From assembly GCA_019155185.1 (NCBI GenBank), contig CM032809.1, positions 4,335,621 to 4,399,620 of the forward strand: DNA of 64,000 nucleotides, given 5' to 3'. Below the pieces are notes generated by a model. It was given only the letters and a program-made list of their open reading frames with translations, made no database searches and had not been told where the DNA came from. Origin of the DNA: Beaufortia kweichowensis. Taxonomy: Eukaryota > Chordata > Actinopteri > Cypriniformes > Gastromyzontidae. Within the stretch, counting starts at the first letter, position 1. Each line of letters opens with the position of its first letter. A program made the translations under genes and the position numbers. This document shows, piece by piece, positions 11,413 to 24,585 of the stretch.

Positions 11413-13479
11413 ATTGCCCCTTTTCATTTTACTTTGCTATTTGGTTAATTTGTGATATTATTGTACATTTATAAAACACAAAAAAACGTGTGGGTGATTT
11501 CGCATCATGAGTTTAATCTTGCCCCTTGAGTTAGATTCATTAAATCGGTTTTGACCTCTGCCCTGTCTCTGCTTTTTCCTGAGGGCTTTCCAGAACAGAA
11601 TTGTATTTCCTGTTGCCATATTGTGACACATTTGCTTGCTAATTAGGGTTTGAAAACTGTTCTTCATAATCTACAAGCACATGCACGCTTGAAAAACAGT
11701 GCTTGAAGCTTAGTGGTGATGGCATCTGTCAGACTTCTCCTTTCTTGCCATTAGTATGACTGTGGAGCTGATTAATAGGGTAGTACAATGTTACTGTATA
11801 TAGTGCAGCATATCTAGGAGGGATGAAGCAAGAATGTGGCGAAATAATATTGTAACTTTTTGTCACTATAGGGCATCTTTGGGATTCTTTGTGTAGTGTA
11901 CTACAAACACATTTGTTTCACTTCTGCCTGTATTAGACTTTGGTGGATGTTTGCTTTTATATTTTTAGCTTGTCCTGAGTAAGAATTTTGGCCAACAAAT
12001 TGAACAAAATATTGATTTTTTTTTTGTGTCAGGATGTTGATAAAGTATTGTGAGGCAAAATATTGCTGTTTTGAAATATCATTCTCTCCACCTCAATATT
12101 AAATGGTAACATTTTCTCCATTTGCAATTAATTAAAAAACAAAACTGACAACAGCAGGTTGCCAAATCATCTTCTTACTACTTATTGCCACCCGGTTCAG
12201 GATTTATACTCTTGACATCAAGTTGGCATCTAACTGTATTTATTGTGGTGATGAAATGCTGAGGTTAGCTGTGCCATGCTCAGACTCTTATTCAAATAAA
12301 AATACACAGTGTTGGAAGGTGAAAGGGAGAAAAGTGTCCAAGTGGGAATTGTGGGGCATGAAACAAAACTAGTCATGTCCTCGTCATGCCAGGGGAAGTC
12401 AAGTACAGGCAGTGCAGCAAGAACAGTTGGTCCTGTTCACAGTCTTTGGGCAATCTCAGTATGTCATAACTAGATTTCAAGGACACAAACACAATCGAAA
12501 TTAAGAAATCGCAGGTGTTCTGGTTGCTTGCAGGCTGTTTACAAGCTTTAGGTGTCTGTAAAGATCTTCTTTGATAGGGCTTGAATTCCTCCTTCATAGC
12601 AAGCATCATTTTTTAGTATAAATGAAAGAAGGTCTGAGGCCATGCAGAATAGCATTACATTTTACTTGTACTATTTCTGCAGCATATACTATATTATGCA
12701 TACTGTGCATGGATTTATTATGCGGATTTGATGGTAATAAAACTAATTGTGGGTTGAATTACATTCTGATACATGCAAATGTGAGCTATTGAGAAAAGAT
12801 ATAAATTATAAATTTTTGTGTAATTCACAAGCACTTTCAACAACTTGCGTCTGCAAAACGCAGTCGAGCACGATTCCTTCCTACACATCTACTAAAAACT
12901 CTACTGTAAACATTTTCAGGCTTTGTGTTGCCATCAAAAGACTGGCAGGTAAGCCCTGCTTTCATCTAGCTATACTCTCACTACATTATGGCTTTTAGAT
13001 GCTCTTGACTCTTAGGCTTCTCAGGGGAGGAGGATGTTCAATGAACAACCAGTCAGATAAGAGTATGTGTTTTCTTTCTATTCCTTTCCAAAGTGCAAGT
13101 GTTGCGTTTGTGGATTAAATCACGGTGCATTCGTAAAACGGCTGTCCATGCACTGTGATCCCACAGGAAACGTTTGATTTATAAGCTTCTCTGCCTTTGT
13201 CTTATGCAATACTCCATCTCCTACTCTCACTTTCTCCTTCTGCCAGCATCTCCCACTTCAGATGAATGAAAGGTATGAGGAGTCAACCGTCTTTGTAGCT
13301 CTAGTGGTTTTTTGTCATCCTGAAAGTGCTGTGGACATCTTATGTTGTAACAGTCTTGAACACCCACTGATTCTCTACTGTGATATTTGTTTAGTTTGCT
13401 GGAAGTTTTCCAAGAACGTTCAAATATATTTTATCAATAAATTTATCATTTTATTTATCATATTTAAAATATGCCCGTT

Positions 13480-13660
13480 AAATTACCATGGTTTTATTAT
13501 AGTAAAATTGTTAAAAGATTGTTGAGTATTAATATAACCACAGTTTTACTATAAATATAATAGTTAAACTATGATATATGTTGCAAAATCTTTGTTAATT
13601 TGTGGTTACGATGGTTTCATTATACAAAATATTTATTTGTAATAAAACCATGGCTAATTT
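13480..13660. mobile_element. MITE-like element with ccatggtttta ends
   Basis: The left end taaattaccatggttttatt and the right end aataaaaccatggctaattt are inverted copies about 20 bp long, 181 bp apart end to end. Inside is AT-rich, partly palindromic sequence (accacagttttac ... gtaaactatg-like). It has no coding capacity. A related copy is at 24505-24560. This is the structure of a non-autonomous DNA transposon of fish. Superfamily cannot be told because the target-site duplication is unclear. Confidence 0.6.
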
Positions 13661-16600
13661 CTGTGGGTCTCATAATTGTTTCTAGTAAATAATAATAAAA
13701 TGTCATGTCATCTACAAAATCATTTTCTGTGTATTAAAATCGTATTTGGAATATTTTGTAAGATGATTTTATTTATGTAAATATACTGTGTTAATGATTA
13801 CTATAATACAATTTTCATTGATTGATCTAATGCGTAACACTGACTGCCAAATTTTTTATGTATGACAGTGGCATATTTTTTGTTGTGGTGTTTGGGCTAG
13901 TTTTGATTGGCCATTGGGTGGGTTTTGTTACAAAAACTTGGCAACCCTGTACTAGATCACGTTTCAGAGTACACAAGCACCATTTTGATGTTCTTGGCTC
14001 TAAATTGCATTGTCTCTTAATATTCCCTCAAAGTATGAGTTGTGGTGAGGGGAGGAATGCCAAAACATCAGCTTTATACATTGTTAGTTAATTTTCCTGC
14101 ATGGCTGTGTACTGTATTTATTATAAAAAGTGAAATGACGTGACACAGACAGAAAGGGACTGTGTCTTCAGAGCTCCTGCCCATTCTCAAGCTCATCTGC
14201 GGCTTGACTAATTATGGCCTACAGCATTAGGCCAAACAACAAAGAAATTTCCTAAAGCAGTTACACATGACAGGCATTGTCCTACCCCGTTTGCTGCTGC
14301 TGCTGCTGATCGATGGACTTCTTGGCAAATTTACATAGCTAGATTTTAAGAAAGTGTGAATAAACAGTACAGTTATTGCTCCTAGGAAAAAAAAGAGTCC
14401 TTTATGTCAGATGTTTCTGCAGCATTGTGCCAGAGTTGCTGTAATACATATTCCTCTTCCCGGACTGGCTCCCCAGTGATCACGCAACAAATATGTTTAA
14501 TGTAATTTATTCTCGGCTGCACAAATAAAGGTTTAGCAGGATAGGCATAAGACACATTGGTTTAATATTACTTGGTGTTTGGGAGCAATCACTTCTTGTT
14601 AAAATGAAGGCTGTCACTTGTAATGTGCTGTTCGATATCATCATTGACTCTTGAAGTTCTTGAAGGTACAGAAATATCATAACGTATGATTAAACTTGTC
14701 TTTCTATGTCAGGGGTGCACAAGTCAAAGAAAGTCAAAAGAAATACAGATAGACAGTTTTCCTTTGTCAGAAAAAGCCATGCATATTGCCATGTAAAGCA
14801 GTTGGGATGTGAAAACCTACACATTTTTTAAAAGTAGGTTGGATTTAGTCGGAATAACTTGTGAACTACTGTTGTTGGTCCTAAGGATGTTGATGTTGGT
14901 CAAGCAGTCATACTTGTTTTTTAAGAGGCAAGTTTAAATCGATAATTGAATGCATGAAACGGCACAGAAGAGCTGCTGAGCTGAAAACATCAGTTCTTAC
15001 TCATCATATTGCCTGCTGACCGTTAATCTAAGCTATTTACTGCAATGTCTATGATGAATGAATGTAAGCATTCAACTTAGTGCTCGTTGCACTAATTCAG
15101 CACAACATGCAGCTTGTGGTGCACCAACAATTGCCTCATGCGCTGTGAGCTACAGATAACTCCAGACTGATTTGGGTTGCTTGGATGTTGACATGGTTGT
15201 TTTCCTGTAAATAGCTTGAAAGTGCAGTGTAAATCTTTGGCTCATTACACATATGCAAGTATATTTTACAGGAGAGGATGTGTTTCGTTGTATAACCTGC
15301 AGTTCTGTATCCACCCTTAAGCAAAAGAACAGCAAATGTTGCAAGAGCTCAAGCAGAATGGCTTCCGGACCTGTGCCGAATTAAATGATCGAGCTCTTAA
15401 TTGGGGATTGTTGAGTGTTATATGAGTCTCGACATTAATGCTGTTTTTGATGATGCTGTGGGATACGCACATTGCTGGTAGGGCTTGCTCGTGGCGGTCC
15501 CATCAATGGTTATTTCTCCTTGTGGAGCAAAAAAACTCTGAGTTGACTCTGAGTCATGCAATTCTGCACTCTGACAGCTAGCTTTGCTGTCCACTTTTAT
15601 TACATTTGCTTTGATTTAACAGGATTTGCAGACAACTTATTTTATGTCTGGATTTATGTCTAGCCTTGAAAATTAAGACACTTCCCACCCCCAGTCCTTG
15701 CCATTTTGATGTTACAGGATTACGAGCTGAGGAAACTTCAGCTATGCTGTGTTTTAAACTTTTAGTCTTCAGCCTGTTTTACAGAAATTTGTACTTAAAA
15801 AGTACTTAAAATACGAAACTGCTTCACGTTTGTCTGCGCATCATGCCATTTTTGCAAATTTCAGAGTTCATGAGATGTATTTTTTGAGGGCAAGTCTGGT
15901 ACTTTTACATTGTACAGTCTGACATAAAATACAGTCTTTTTTCTGTTTTTCCCAAGATTACGCTAAGGTCATAAAGTACAATCTGACAAGCAACAGTCAT
16001 AAAGCACAGATAAAGTAAATCACACGGCTTTATGCACTGCAGAGTTCTGCATTGTAACCCTGTTAATGCTTCAGTTCTGCAGTGGTATCCCATGTTGCAC
16101 TGCTTTTGTATCTGCTGTCCTGGTTGTGTTTAAGTGTTTTGGCTCAGGCTTTATAGCTGTGACTTAGATTACCTCCTAATGACACCTGAACTGCAGAAAG
16201 AGGATACTGACCACTTTGGAGCCTATTAGAGGGCCAACTAGGGGCATGTTTGGCCACAAACCACCAGGTCTATATGATTTTTGTGTTGTTAGATTTGAGA
16301 GTCTGTTTGGATCAAATAAAAAAAATAAAAACCCTTACAAAGTTTTCTAATGCAGTATAGGAGGGAGAACCTGAGGACTGGACTTCAAAAAACCTGTTTT
16401 AAATAGCAATATTTTTCAGAAAACTCAAGTCATTCAGAGTGTGTCATCGTACTGAATAGGTTTCAATATGGACAATAATGTATAGAGTCAGATACAACCT
16501 TAAAGTATGTCATATCACGCACGACTAAATCCATCTAATATCTCTCATTTAGCAGTTGAATGTCATTCATTGCAGGTATTGTGTGTTCACATTCAAACAA

Positions 16601-19600
16601 ACTTGCCCTATGCACTGTTTAGCTGTATGAACGCTAGCCAAGAGACAGGATTAACCCTCGTCCCCCCCAAAAAAGATGATACAAAGTGCTGTGTGTATTT
16701 TTCATATGAGACTTCAACCCAAAACATCAATTTTCAATCAATAGCCAACAAAATCTCATTAAAACATTATACTTCGTGCTGTGGAAATTAGTTCTGGATG
16801 ACAACTTTGTGATATGTCAGGACGGATATCTGTCTTGCTCAGCCGTGCAGAAAAATGTTATTTAAAGCTGGAAATTGGAGTCGTACAAAACAGAAGCCTT
16901 GCACTAAAACCGGGTAGAGAGAGAGTAATGAGTCGTACATTTTAGGATTTTTTTATGATATTACTATATACCAGAAAAAAGCTTAGAAGGGTTCTTGGCT
17001 TTATAATGCTTTTTCACATGTTTGAATGAACCTGCACTGTAAAAATGAAAGGTGTTTCAGATATTTTGTGGGTGCTCAAGGAACCTTGAAATGTTTTCCA
17101 AGTGCCTAAAAAACTCTTCTTTTCACAATTTGGTTACTGGTGGAATTATGATCAGTCTTTGTAGTTCTTGCAAAAAACTTATGGGATCCTTTAGGCACTT
17201 GAAATTCAGATCTAAAATTCAAGAAAAAAAGGTTGAGGTCTCCTGACAGGTCTGCCAGAAAATACAAGGAAACAGAATCACTATTCATCTTCACATTTAT
17301 GCGACATGTTTTTTCACAGAAATAAAGACTGCCATTACTGTTGGAAGGAATATTCATGATTAGAAACCGTTAGATAGTTTCTATGTGAGGATAGGAATAT
17401 ATTTAGACTTCCAATTAAACAAATTCAATAAATTCACCAGGCAGTGACGAGTGTGATAAATTAATAACTGGCCCCTGTAAATGCATTACGTTGTATGGTA
17501 CTGTGGGTTGTTTGGGTTTCTAAATGCAGGGTATCAGTTGCTGTTGGTGTTAGAAATGTGTTAAATTGGTAATGCAATGCAGACTTTGTAAATTTTGTGT
17601 TAGCTGCCGCAGTCTAACTTTGTTGTGTAGACCTCACACAGTGCGTATCATATTAAAAATATATCATTACCATAAATTTGTAATTCCACTTCACAGTAAT
17701 AGTCTTTAAATTAAACCATAAACAATGATGACATGATTATTCAGTTATTTACTGCTTCAGAATGAGTTTAACTTCTGAGGTCTGCAGGTTCTTATCTGAA
17801 CAGTATTTTCCAGACACTAGTACTGGCGGTGGATCAACTGCATTATTTAGACTTGTTGATTAAAGTCATTCATTTTGAAACTATTGCAATTTACACTGAC
17901 TAACTGTAATACTTCTCTTTAACTACGTCTTTGGGAAAATAACATCTAGGCCTATAATATATGTATATATATATATTAATGCAGTAAAGTTTGACAACAC
18001 AGCTTGACAAAACAATACAAGTTCATATTTGCTTTATTTATTCTATTTCAATACATATTGGATTCACCGTGCAGCCTTTTCTTTTCCCTTGATATTTATA
18101 AGTCCCTGCTTATGAATAGTAGAAGGCCGCTGCTTATTGATTTACGGTGCTTTTTCACAACAAATTTGCATGACTAACACCTCAGAGACTGATGAAAACT
18201 GTCGGAGAGTGTCAGATTTTCAAAGCAAACATGGAGAATATTGGTATTGATCCGCTCTTCGGCAGGCTTTTATCTGGAAGTAGCTTAATACCATGACAGG
18301 AATAAGAGACTTCAAGGATGAGAAAAAGAGCAGAAAGGGCCATTACATGGTGGTTTGTGAGCCGAATCAGATTTATCCTCATGCTCTCAAGAGGGGGATC
18401 TGTAGCACCTTAAAGCATGACAGATAACTTGCTGTATGCTCATTTCGTGACAGTCATTACGAAAGTCATTGCACCAATAGGCCGCTATACCCATCCTATT
18501 TGGATTTGTTCGCTCACAACAAGTCGGCTTCTATGCTATCGTAATGTAGGTCTGGTTTCTCAGATATCACCTCTGTTAAGTTGATTAGTCTGAATGAAAT
18601 GGCCAGTACTTCATATAGCGCCTGCTTAGCATGCAGCCATAGAGTTACCATAGTGCAAATTCTATTTGTTAACTATTAATAATTCATTTAAATTAGTATT
18701 TTTTTTTCTAGACACAAACTATGAATAAATTAATGGCAACACGTTTTGTGCCAAATATTCCATTTACATCTGGAGTCTGTAATAATACGGCATAACCGCA
18801 AAACATTTAGGAAGACTTCGTGCTGTACATCATTGTCATTTGTATTAGTTGTAACATTGTGTCAGGTGTTGTTATGTGCGGCTAATGAATCCATTTACAA
18901 CAGGCCTTCTGTTTGAAAAGCAGGAATGTGTTGCTTTGAGAGCTGGGGTTTCTGAAGCCTAATATTATGTATCGTCTGTTTGATTTCCTGTGTGGGTAAG
19001 ATTGATGAATACAGGAGGCTGGTTGGCAGGCCAATTCCCCCAATGCTCCATTCATCTATAAAGGTTCTGTTTTCTGAAGCTGCCATTCAAACGTTGAAGG
19101 CTTTGTTTTGTTTAAAGAGGAGTGAACAGATGAGAAAAGGTGCTGGGCAGGTGGCACTCATCAGAAGTGGCTCTGCATTTGCTTGACCAATTATGTGACT
19201 CGTTTAATCTCGAGTCAAATTTTGTTGTCACATCTACACATTTTGTTTTGCACATTCACTGGTTGGAGGTGGAGCAGTGACTGTTTCTGACATTTTTAAT
19301 TGATTCCTTGTAACAGATTGCAGAAGGAAAAGCACTAGTACACTAAGAACATAAGCTATTGTCATAGACTGAATCAGAGCCCATCTGGTGGCAGTTATTT
19401 CTGTTAATAATTTAAGTGCAGGTAAACCTTAGAAAAACACAGATTTAACAATAACTGTGACAACTGTGACAATTGTCAGTTCTTTGCTTTGAGAATAATT
19501 TCATTGGTCACTGCTATGACCTGCGAGCAACTGCCAGTTTTCATTTCAGACATGTCAGAGTTTGTCTGTGAGTCAACACACACAAACCATTAACCTAGCA

Positions 19601-20480
19601 GCAAGTTAAGGGGTAGGTCTCTTAATGAGAATTACCGCTGAAAAAGTTGGCCTCCAATTCTCAAACAACTGTAAGTGAAACTTGCGACTTGGGTGCCAAC
19701 TTTGTCTTTGAGATGCTAGATAATCAATAACTGATTCTGTTCTGTGTTGGTTGAAACCCAGGTGGAAATATGGAATTACTGAGATGTGTGAACCTCTCAC
19801 TTGTTCACTGATCCACATCAGCCATTTTGCTCGGTGACTTCAGTGAATAAGAAAGTGCTGGAGTTGACAGGCAGACAGGAAAATGGTGCACTCCTGTCAG
19901 GTCCTGCACGGACTGTTTGTGTGACTCTGGGTCTGAAATGCAATCAATGGCATAAACTTATGCAAATTTGACACATTTAAGTGCATTTTAAGTACTGCCA
20001 TGTTATCCTGCTGGGAGACTGACAGGCCATAGATCAGATAGAACCTTGACGCTGAGCCCAGATCTCTTTGGGTAACCGGTAATGCAGAAGCAGGGTGATG
20101 TGACTGCTGGTCCGCATAGGTCAAGGCTTTTGAAGATCTGTTTTATGCTCGGGGTGGTGGGTTACAATTGTTGTTTTTAGATTGGCATCATGACCGGGAT
20201 GACTCCATTGAGGCTGCCTTCACCCTGAGCCGCCCCTTTCAAGAACATTATTAGCACAGCATAGGAATGGACTGATCTCTGAAAAGAGTTCTGTCTTTAG
20301 GCAAACTGGCAGTCCTGATACACCAATACGGACAGAGAGTGTCCAGCATGATCCCCTTTGGATTGTAACCTGGGGAAGAGATGTTGTTACAGCAAAAGGT
20401 GAAAATGATGGTCAACTAAAGCAAAACATATCTGTAACTAACACGATGAAGGCGTGATATCGCACTGGCTTTGTCTTCTC

Positions 20481-20708
20481 TCAGGAGTCTCTGATTGCTC
20501 TTTCCACTTGGATGGGCAGCCAGAGCAGCCACTCATAATTAAAGACCAGCTTCTTGTTTAATGTGGCTGGCCTCTTGAGCCACTCCCAGCTGCTGTTGAA
20601 AATGTTAGCATGCCAGCTGTGTGCCTCCGCCACGATCTCCCAGGCATCAGGACCAGGCATCCAGTACACGTCTAAACAACCGTTGTAGCCCTTCGCACAC
20701 CTGTTTAC
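20481..20708 (-). other. Tryptophan-rich orphan open frame
   Basis: This - strand frame is open for 75 codons and ends in TGA. It includes DVYWMPGPDAWEIVAEAH, then SWHANIFNSSWEWLKRP and YEWLLWLPIQVERAIRDS. Seven tryptophans and a codon mix that looks coding-like (GTG GCG GAG GCA CAC AGC) are unusual for intron DNA. A gtaaacag acceptor-like site sits at its left end (about 20701), but no ATG with a good context and no partner exon are visible. The opposite strand is also open over part of it. It could be a nested exon, an old transposon piece or chance. Confidence 0.2.
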
Positions 20709-22322
20709 TCACTATCAATCACAATCTCTTTGAAGCGAAATTCACATTGGCAAGTTCCACCAGACCGTTTGGGTTTGATCTGCTGCGGCTTTGGGCCGTG
20801 GAGATCAATCCCGCCTTCGCTGTAATCGCTTTTAAGGGTCTCTCTCAAGGGAGGTATTGTTTTAGCTCACGACCTACCTAGAGTAATTAATTTATAGCTA
20901 GTCTTAATTAAACTTTTGAATTGTAGCCATTTAGTAGTGTTTGCTGTTCTGGTTCTGTCTATCTATATCCCTTTTTCTGCATTTCTTTCTTTCGGTCTTC
21001 CTACCTTTCATTGGCCACACATTATTATGATAATGGCCAAAGTGGTCTCATCAGCAATGTTCAGGCTGTATTCATTGGTTTCTGTGGTTCTTGTGGTTTC
21101 AAAACAGCATCATTAAATCCAGTAAATTAATTGTCTGGATTGCAGTGCACAGTGGTAAATGATAAACTTGTTTTTCTTGGGTCACTGGTGAGTATGACAC
21201 AAAAAGAAGCTTGATCACTGGATAACAATGGCTAAATCTGATGTCTACCAGATTAATGATAAGACCTATTGAGGAGAACCTATTATTACTTATTACGAAA
21301 ATATAATGGACCGGTTTGAGACCAAGACTCTTATGTATTAGGTGTTCACCTAGTTTATCTCAAGGGTAGGATTGGTGCTGCAGTACACCGCTAGAGTCAG
21401 CTGTCAGTGCAGATGGTGCATGTCAATCAAAGCAGCCTCATTAATAACCATTAAACACCTGCACATCAGGTAAGGATTGAGTGAGAAACGTTATGATGAT
21501 GTCCGCCTAAGCGTTTAACAAAGTGTAAAAGCACACTTTTCTATTCAAGAACATTCTTCTATGAAGATTAGCCAAATTACACAACATTGACAAATCTCTT
21601 TTCTTTGTAGCAGTGCCGCAGCCTCGCATTAATTCTGCCTCCCAGTGTGCATTTGGACGGCAGCACCCTCCAGCAACACTTTCTTATGCAGGGAGAGTCA
21701 CTCTTCAGCTTGATATATCACCAGCCCCTATGCCATCTGCACACCAACATCCACACATGCTTATTCGGGTCTTTCTGTTTGGTTTTACTTTCACAGAAGT
21801 GGTATCTCAGTCAGACTTTGTTTTTGCACTTTGTCACCAGGTTTTTATTTTTGCTTAGAATTATGTTTGCTGTTTCTGCTTAATGCGGTCACATTACAGT
21901 TTTTACAGCACTGTATTTTTTATGATTCAGTGCCTAATTATTTTTTTGAGTGTACAAAATTTTTCCACAGCGCAGATGAAAGAAACTAATGAGAATGAGT
22001 ACTAGTGAACTGTTAGTTCTGAATGCATTTTCGAACCTTTATGTAGATGGACAAAATAGCATAGGATTATACATTTATGAACTAACCGAAAGTAGTAACC
22101 TCTTCATAGGTTATGGCATCTTGTCTTAATCGTATATTTAGGTGCAAAACAAGATATAACTTTCCTGTCCTTCGATGTGACACATTTACATTCTGAAATT
22201 ATTTACCCTAGCTTTAAAATGTAAATTATTGTGATATAAGATTTTTAAATGTGCATTTTAGACAAACTAGAGAATGCACACTACATTTCTAACAACAGAA
22301 TAAATATAAAGGTAATATATGA

Positions 22323-22591
22323 CTCCACATCTGTTGCACTTGGAGATGTGGTTATAAAGAGCTATTTTGCACACGTCCTATTAAAAGTGAAGAATTTGAA
22401 GGTGAAAAGAACCTTCTGCCTTCATTCATGGAAGAGCAGAAAGTGAGTGAGTTTGACAGCTGGAGCTCGCTGCGCTCTTCAGAGAGAAAAACTTCGACTG
22501 AGGTCGAAGCAGATGAGTTCAGTATGCAGAACAGCATTAGTGAAACCTCAGGACAGGAAAAACCCAAACTCTGCAATCACAGACCTTCATG
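22323..22591 (+). other. Hydrophilic orphan open frame
   Basis: A + strand frame of about 89 codons ends with TGA at 22589-22591. Its second half reads KSEEFEGEKNLLPSFMEEQK, VSEFDSWSSLRSSERK, then TEVEADEFSMQNSISETS and GQEKPKLCNHRPS. It is charged, Ser- and Glu-rich and purine-biased in the way of real disordered protein tails. An in-frame ATG at 22427 would give 54 residues. No clear acceptor precedes it and no polyadenylation signal follows closely. It may be a last exon of a nested gene, a retrocopy fragment or chance. Confidence 0.25.
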
Positions 22592-24504
22592 ATTGGATAA
22601 TTCATTTATGATTAGCTATCAGTGTGTTTAGGTTGTGCATGTGTCACATCTCAATTTGTTTGCATCCGCTCTTAAAGTGTTGCATGCTTAATAAGTATAT
22701 AAGATAAAAGTAGAAAAGTTCTTGATGCTAATTAGTCAATGCAGAAAAAAGAAATAATACAGTAACATCCATGGCCATGTGATTAATTCTGTATACTGTG
22801 TCTATTTGAAAGCAACTTTATATTGTACCTATATAACTTTTACCTTAGTTTACAAGGAAACAACTATAATATATGATCACAGACACCGGGTTCTTATCAG
22901 ATGCAGTGTGAAATGGAATTTTTTGTCCTGTCGTCTGGTTGTGACTGCAAAAAACAGATGTATATTAAATTAGTTTTTTGTATCACACCGTGTATATGCT
23001 GTCAGCCTAAAAACATTAGGGAAACTACTTAACAGGCACAGTGAATGTCTTAAAAAATGAATAGACTCGATAGTGTTGCATCTTGTTTCTGATTTCTATA
23101 GCTACTATCATACCTGGTAATGAAGAAACATAAAGTGGTTTACCGTTTAATTCAAATGAGATGGATTGCAGCTTCTCTTCTGGTGATAGAGCTCTGATAG
23201 ATCGCCTCTTGTTTCAGTGCCTCTCCATCACATTGTTTTTCATCTTTCACACTTTTATCACATGTGCTACAGATCATAAATACCACAGTGTCAAATCTCA
23301 AGTCACGACAGAAAAGATGAAGACCCCATTAATGTCAAGACAAGGGAGAACGCCTTGATTTTCAAAAGAGAAAGAGCGTGATAAATGTCCTACTCCGCGC
23401 ACAGGTTCATTAGTATGCCGCACCACATCTGTTACCTATAGCAAGGTTATAAATACCTAAAATATACACCCTTTCGTTTGCTGTCATAATTGGCAATAAC
23501 CTTAAAAATGTCCTTTAACATCTTAACTAATTATACTCTGTTCTTTTCTAAAAGTAGGTACGTCTGACGAGAATTAGTTTTCTCATGCCGCGTATAGGCT
23601 ACCGCATGGTTTTTTTTTTGCCTGGCAGCTCGGAGCATGTGGCTGTTTTCAGCAGAGAGCCGCGTGTTTAGTGAACATAAATCTGTTGGAGTTTGGTGGT
23701 TCAGACTGCCGGGCCGCAGTCGAGGCTCTGGAGGATACGACTTTACAGCGTGATGAGGCGCAGTGTGATGGGCCGATGGTGTTTAAGGAAATGAGCTCGT
23801 GGTTGGCGCAGAGTCCTCATAAATCAAAGAGCGAGTGAATAATTGGGCTGCGGATTGAAACCTGAGTGGCCATCGCCACAGGTATTCTGCGACATTGGGC
23901 TGGCAACTGCCATATATCACACACAGATGGAGAAACGGACAGCATGAGTGTTTGTGAGAGACAGTAGTTTTTGTGTTTTTTCTCAGAAAACATCACACTT
24001 GTTTAATACGCAGTTTGTGATTTATTGTGGCATTTACAGCTTTAAAATCAGTCGATGGCAAACGCTGTAAATGGTAATGGCAGTAAAGATCACAAAGCTA
24101 CTAGAACGTTGTGTGCAGTTGTTTGACATCTGAGGTCATTTAAATATCTGACAATAGCCCTTTATTATCAGTTTGAAGGAACGCAGGAGTTGTACTGTAC
24201 TCTCAAAGACACAAATAAATAAAGATTTAAGATTTATAAAAATATAATTTTTAACATTTGAAGATTATAAAAAACAGGATAAATATAATATATGAAATAG
24301 ATTGTTTTGTGAATGTGTTATTTTATTCTTGCCAAATTTGTTTGTTATTTTTTTATTCGATTCAAATTTTTTAATTATCATTTTTCAATTTAATTCAACA
24401 AAATTTAATTTGGAGTTTGTAAATGAAAGTGTCTCAGATAACCTCTTTCTTCACATTAACCATAATAGCAACGAAACTGTGTCTATTCAAACTGTAATTA
24501 ATCC

Positions 24505-24585
24505 ACTAAAACCATGGTTACAATACTTTTACTGTATTAAAACCATAGTTTATTTAACTAAAATAGCATATAATAACCACTTACT
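24505..24585. mobile_element. Second, degraded copy of the ccatggtttta MITE
   Basis: The text ctaaaaccatggttacaata, then cttttactgtattaaaaccatagttt, matches the internal and terminal parts of the element at 13480-13660. It is shorter and its ends are eroded. Confidence 0.45.
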
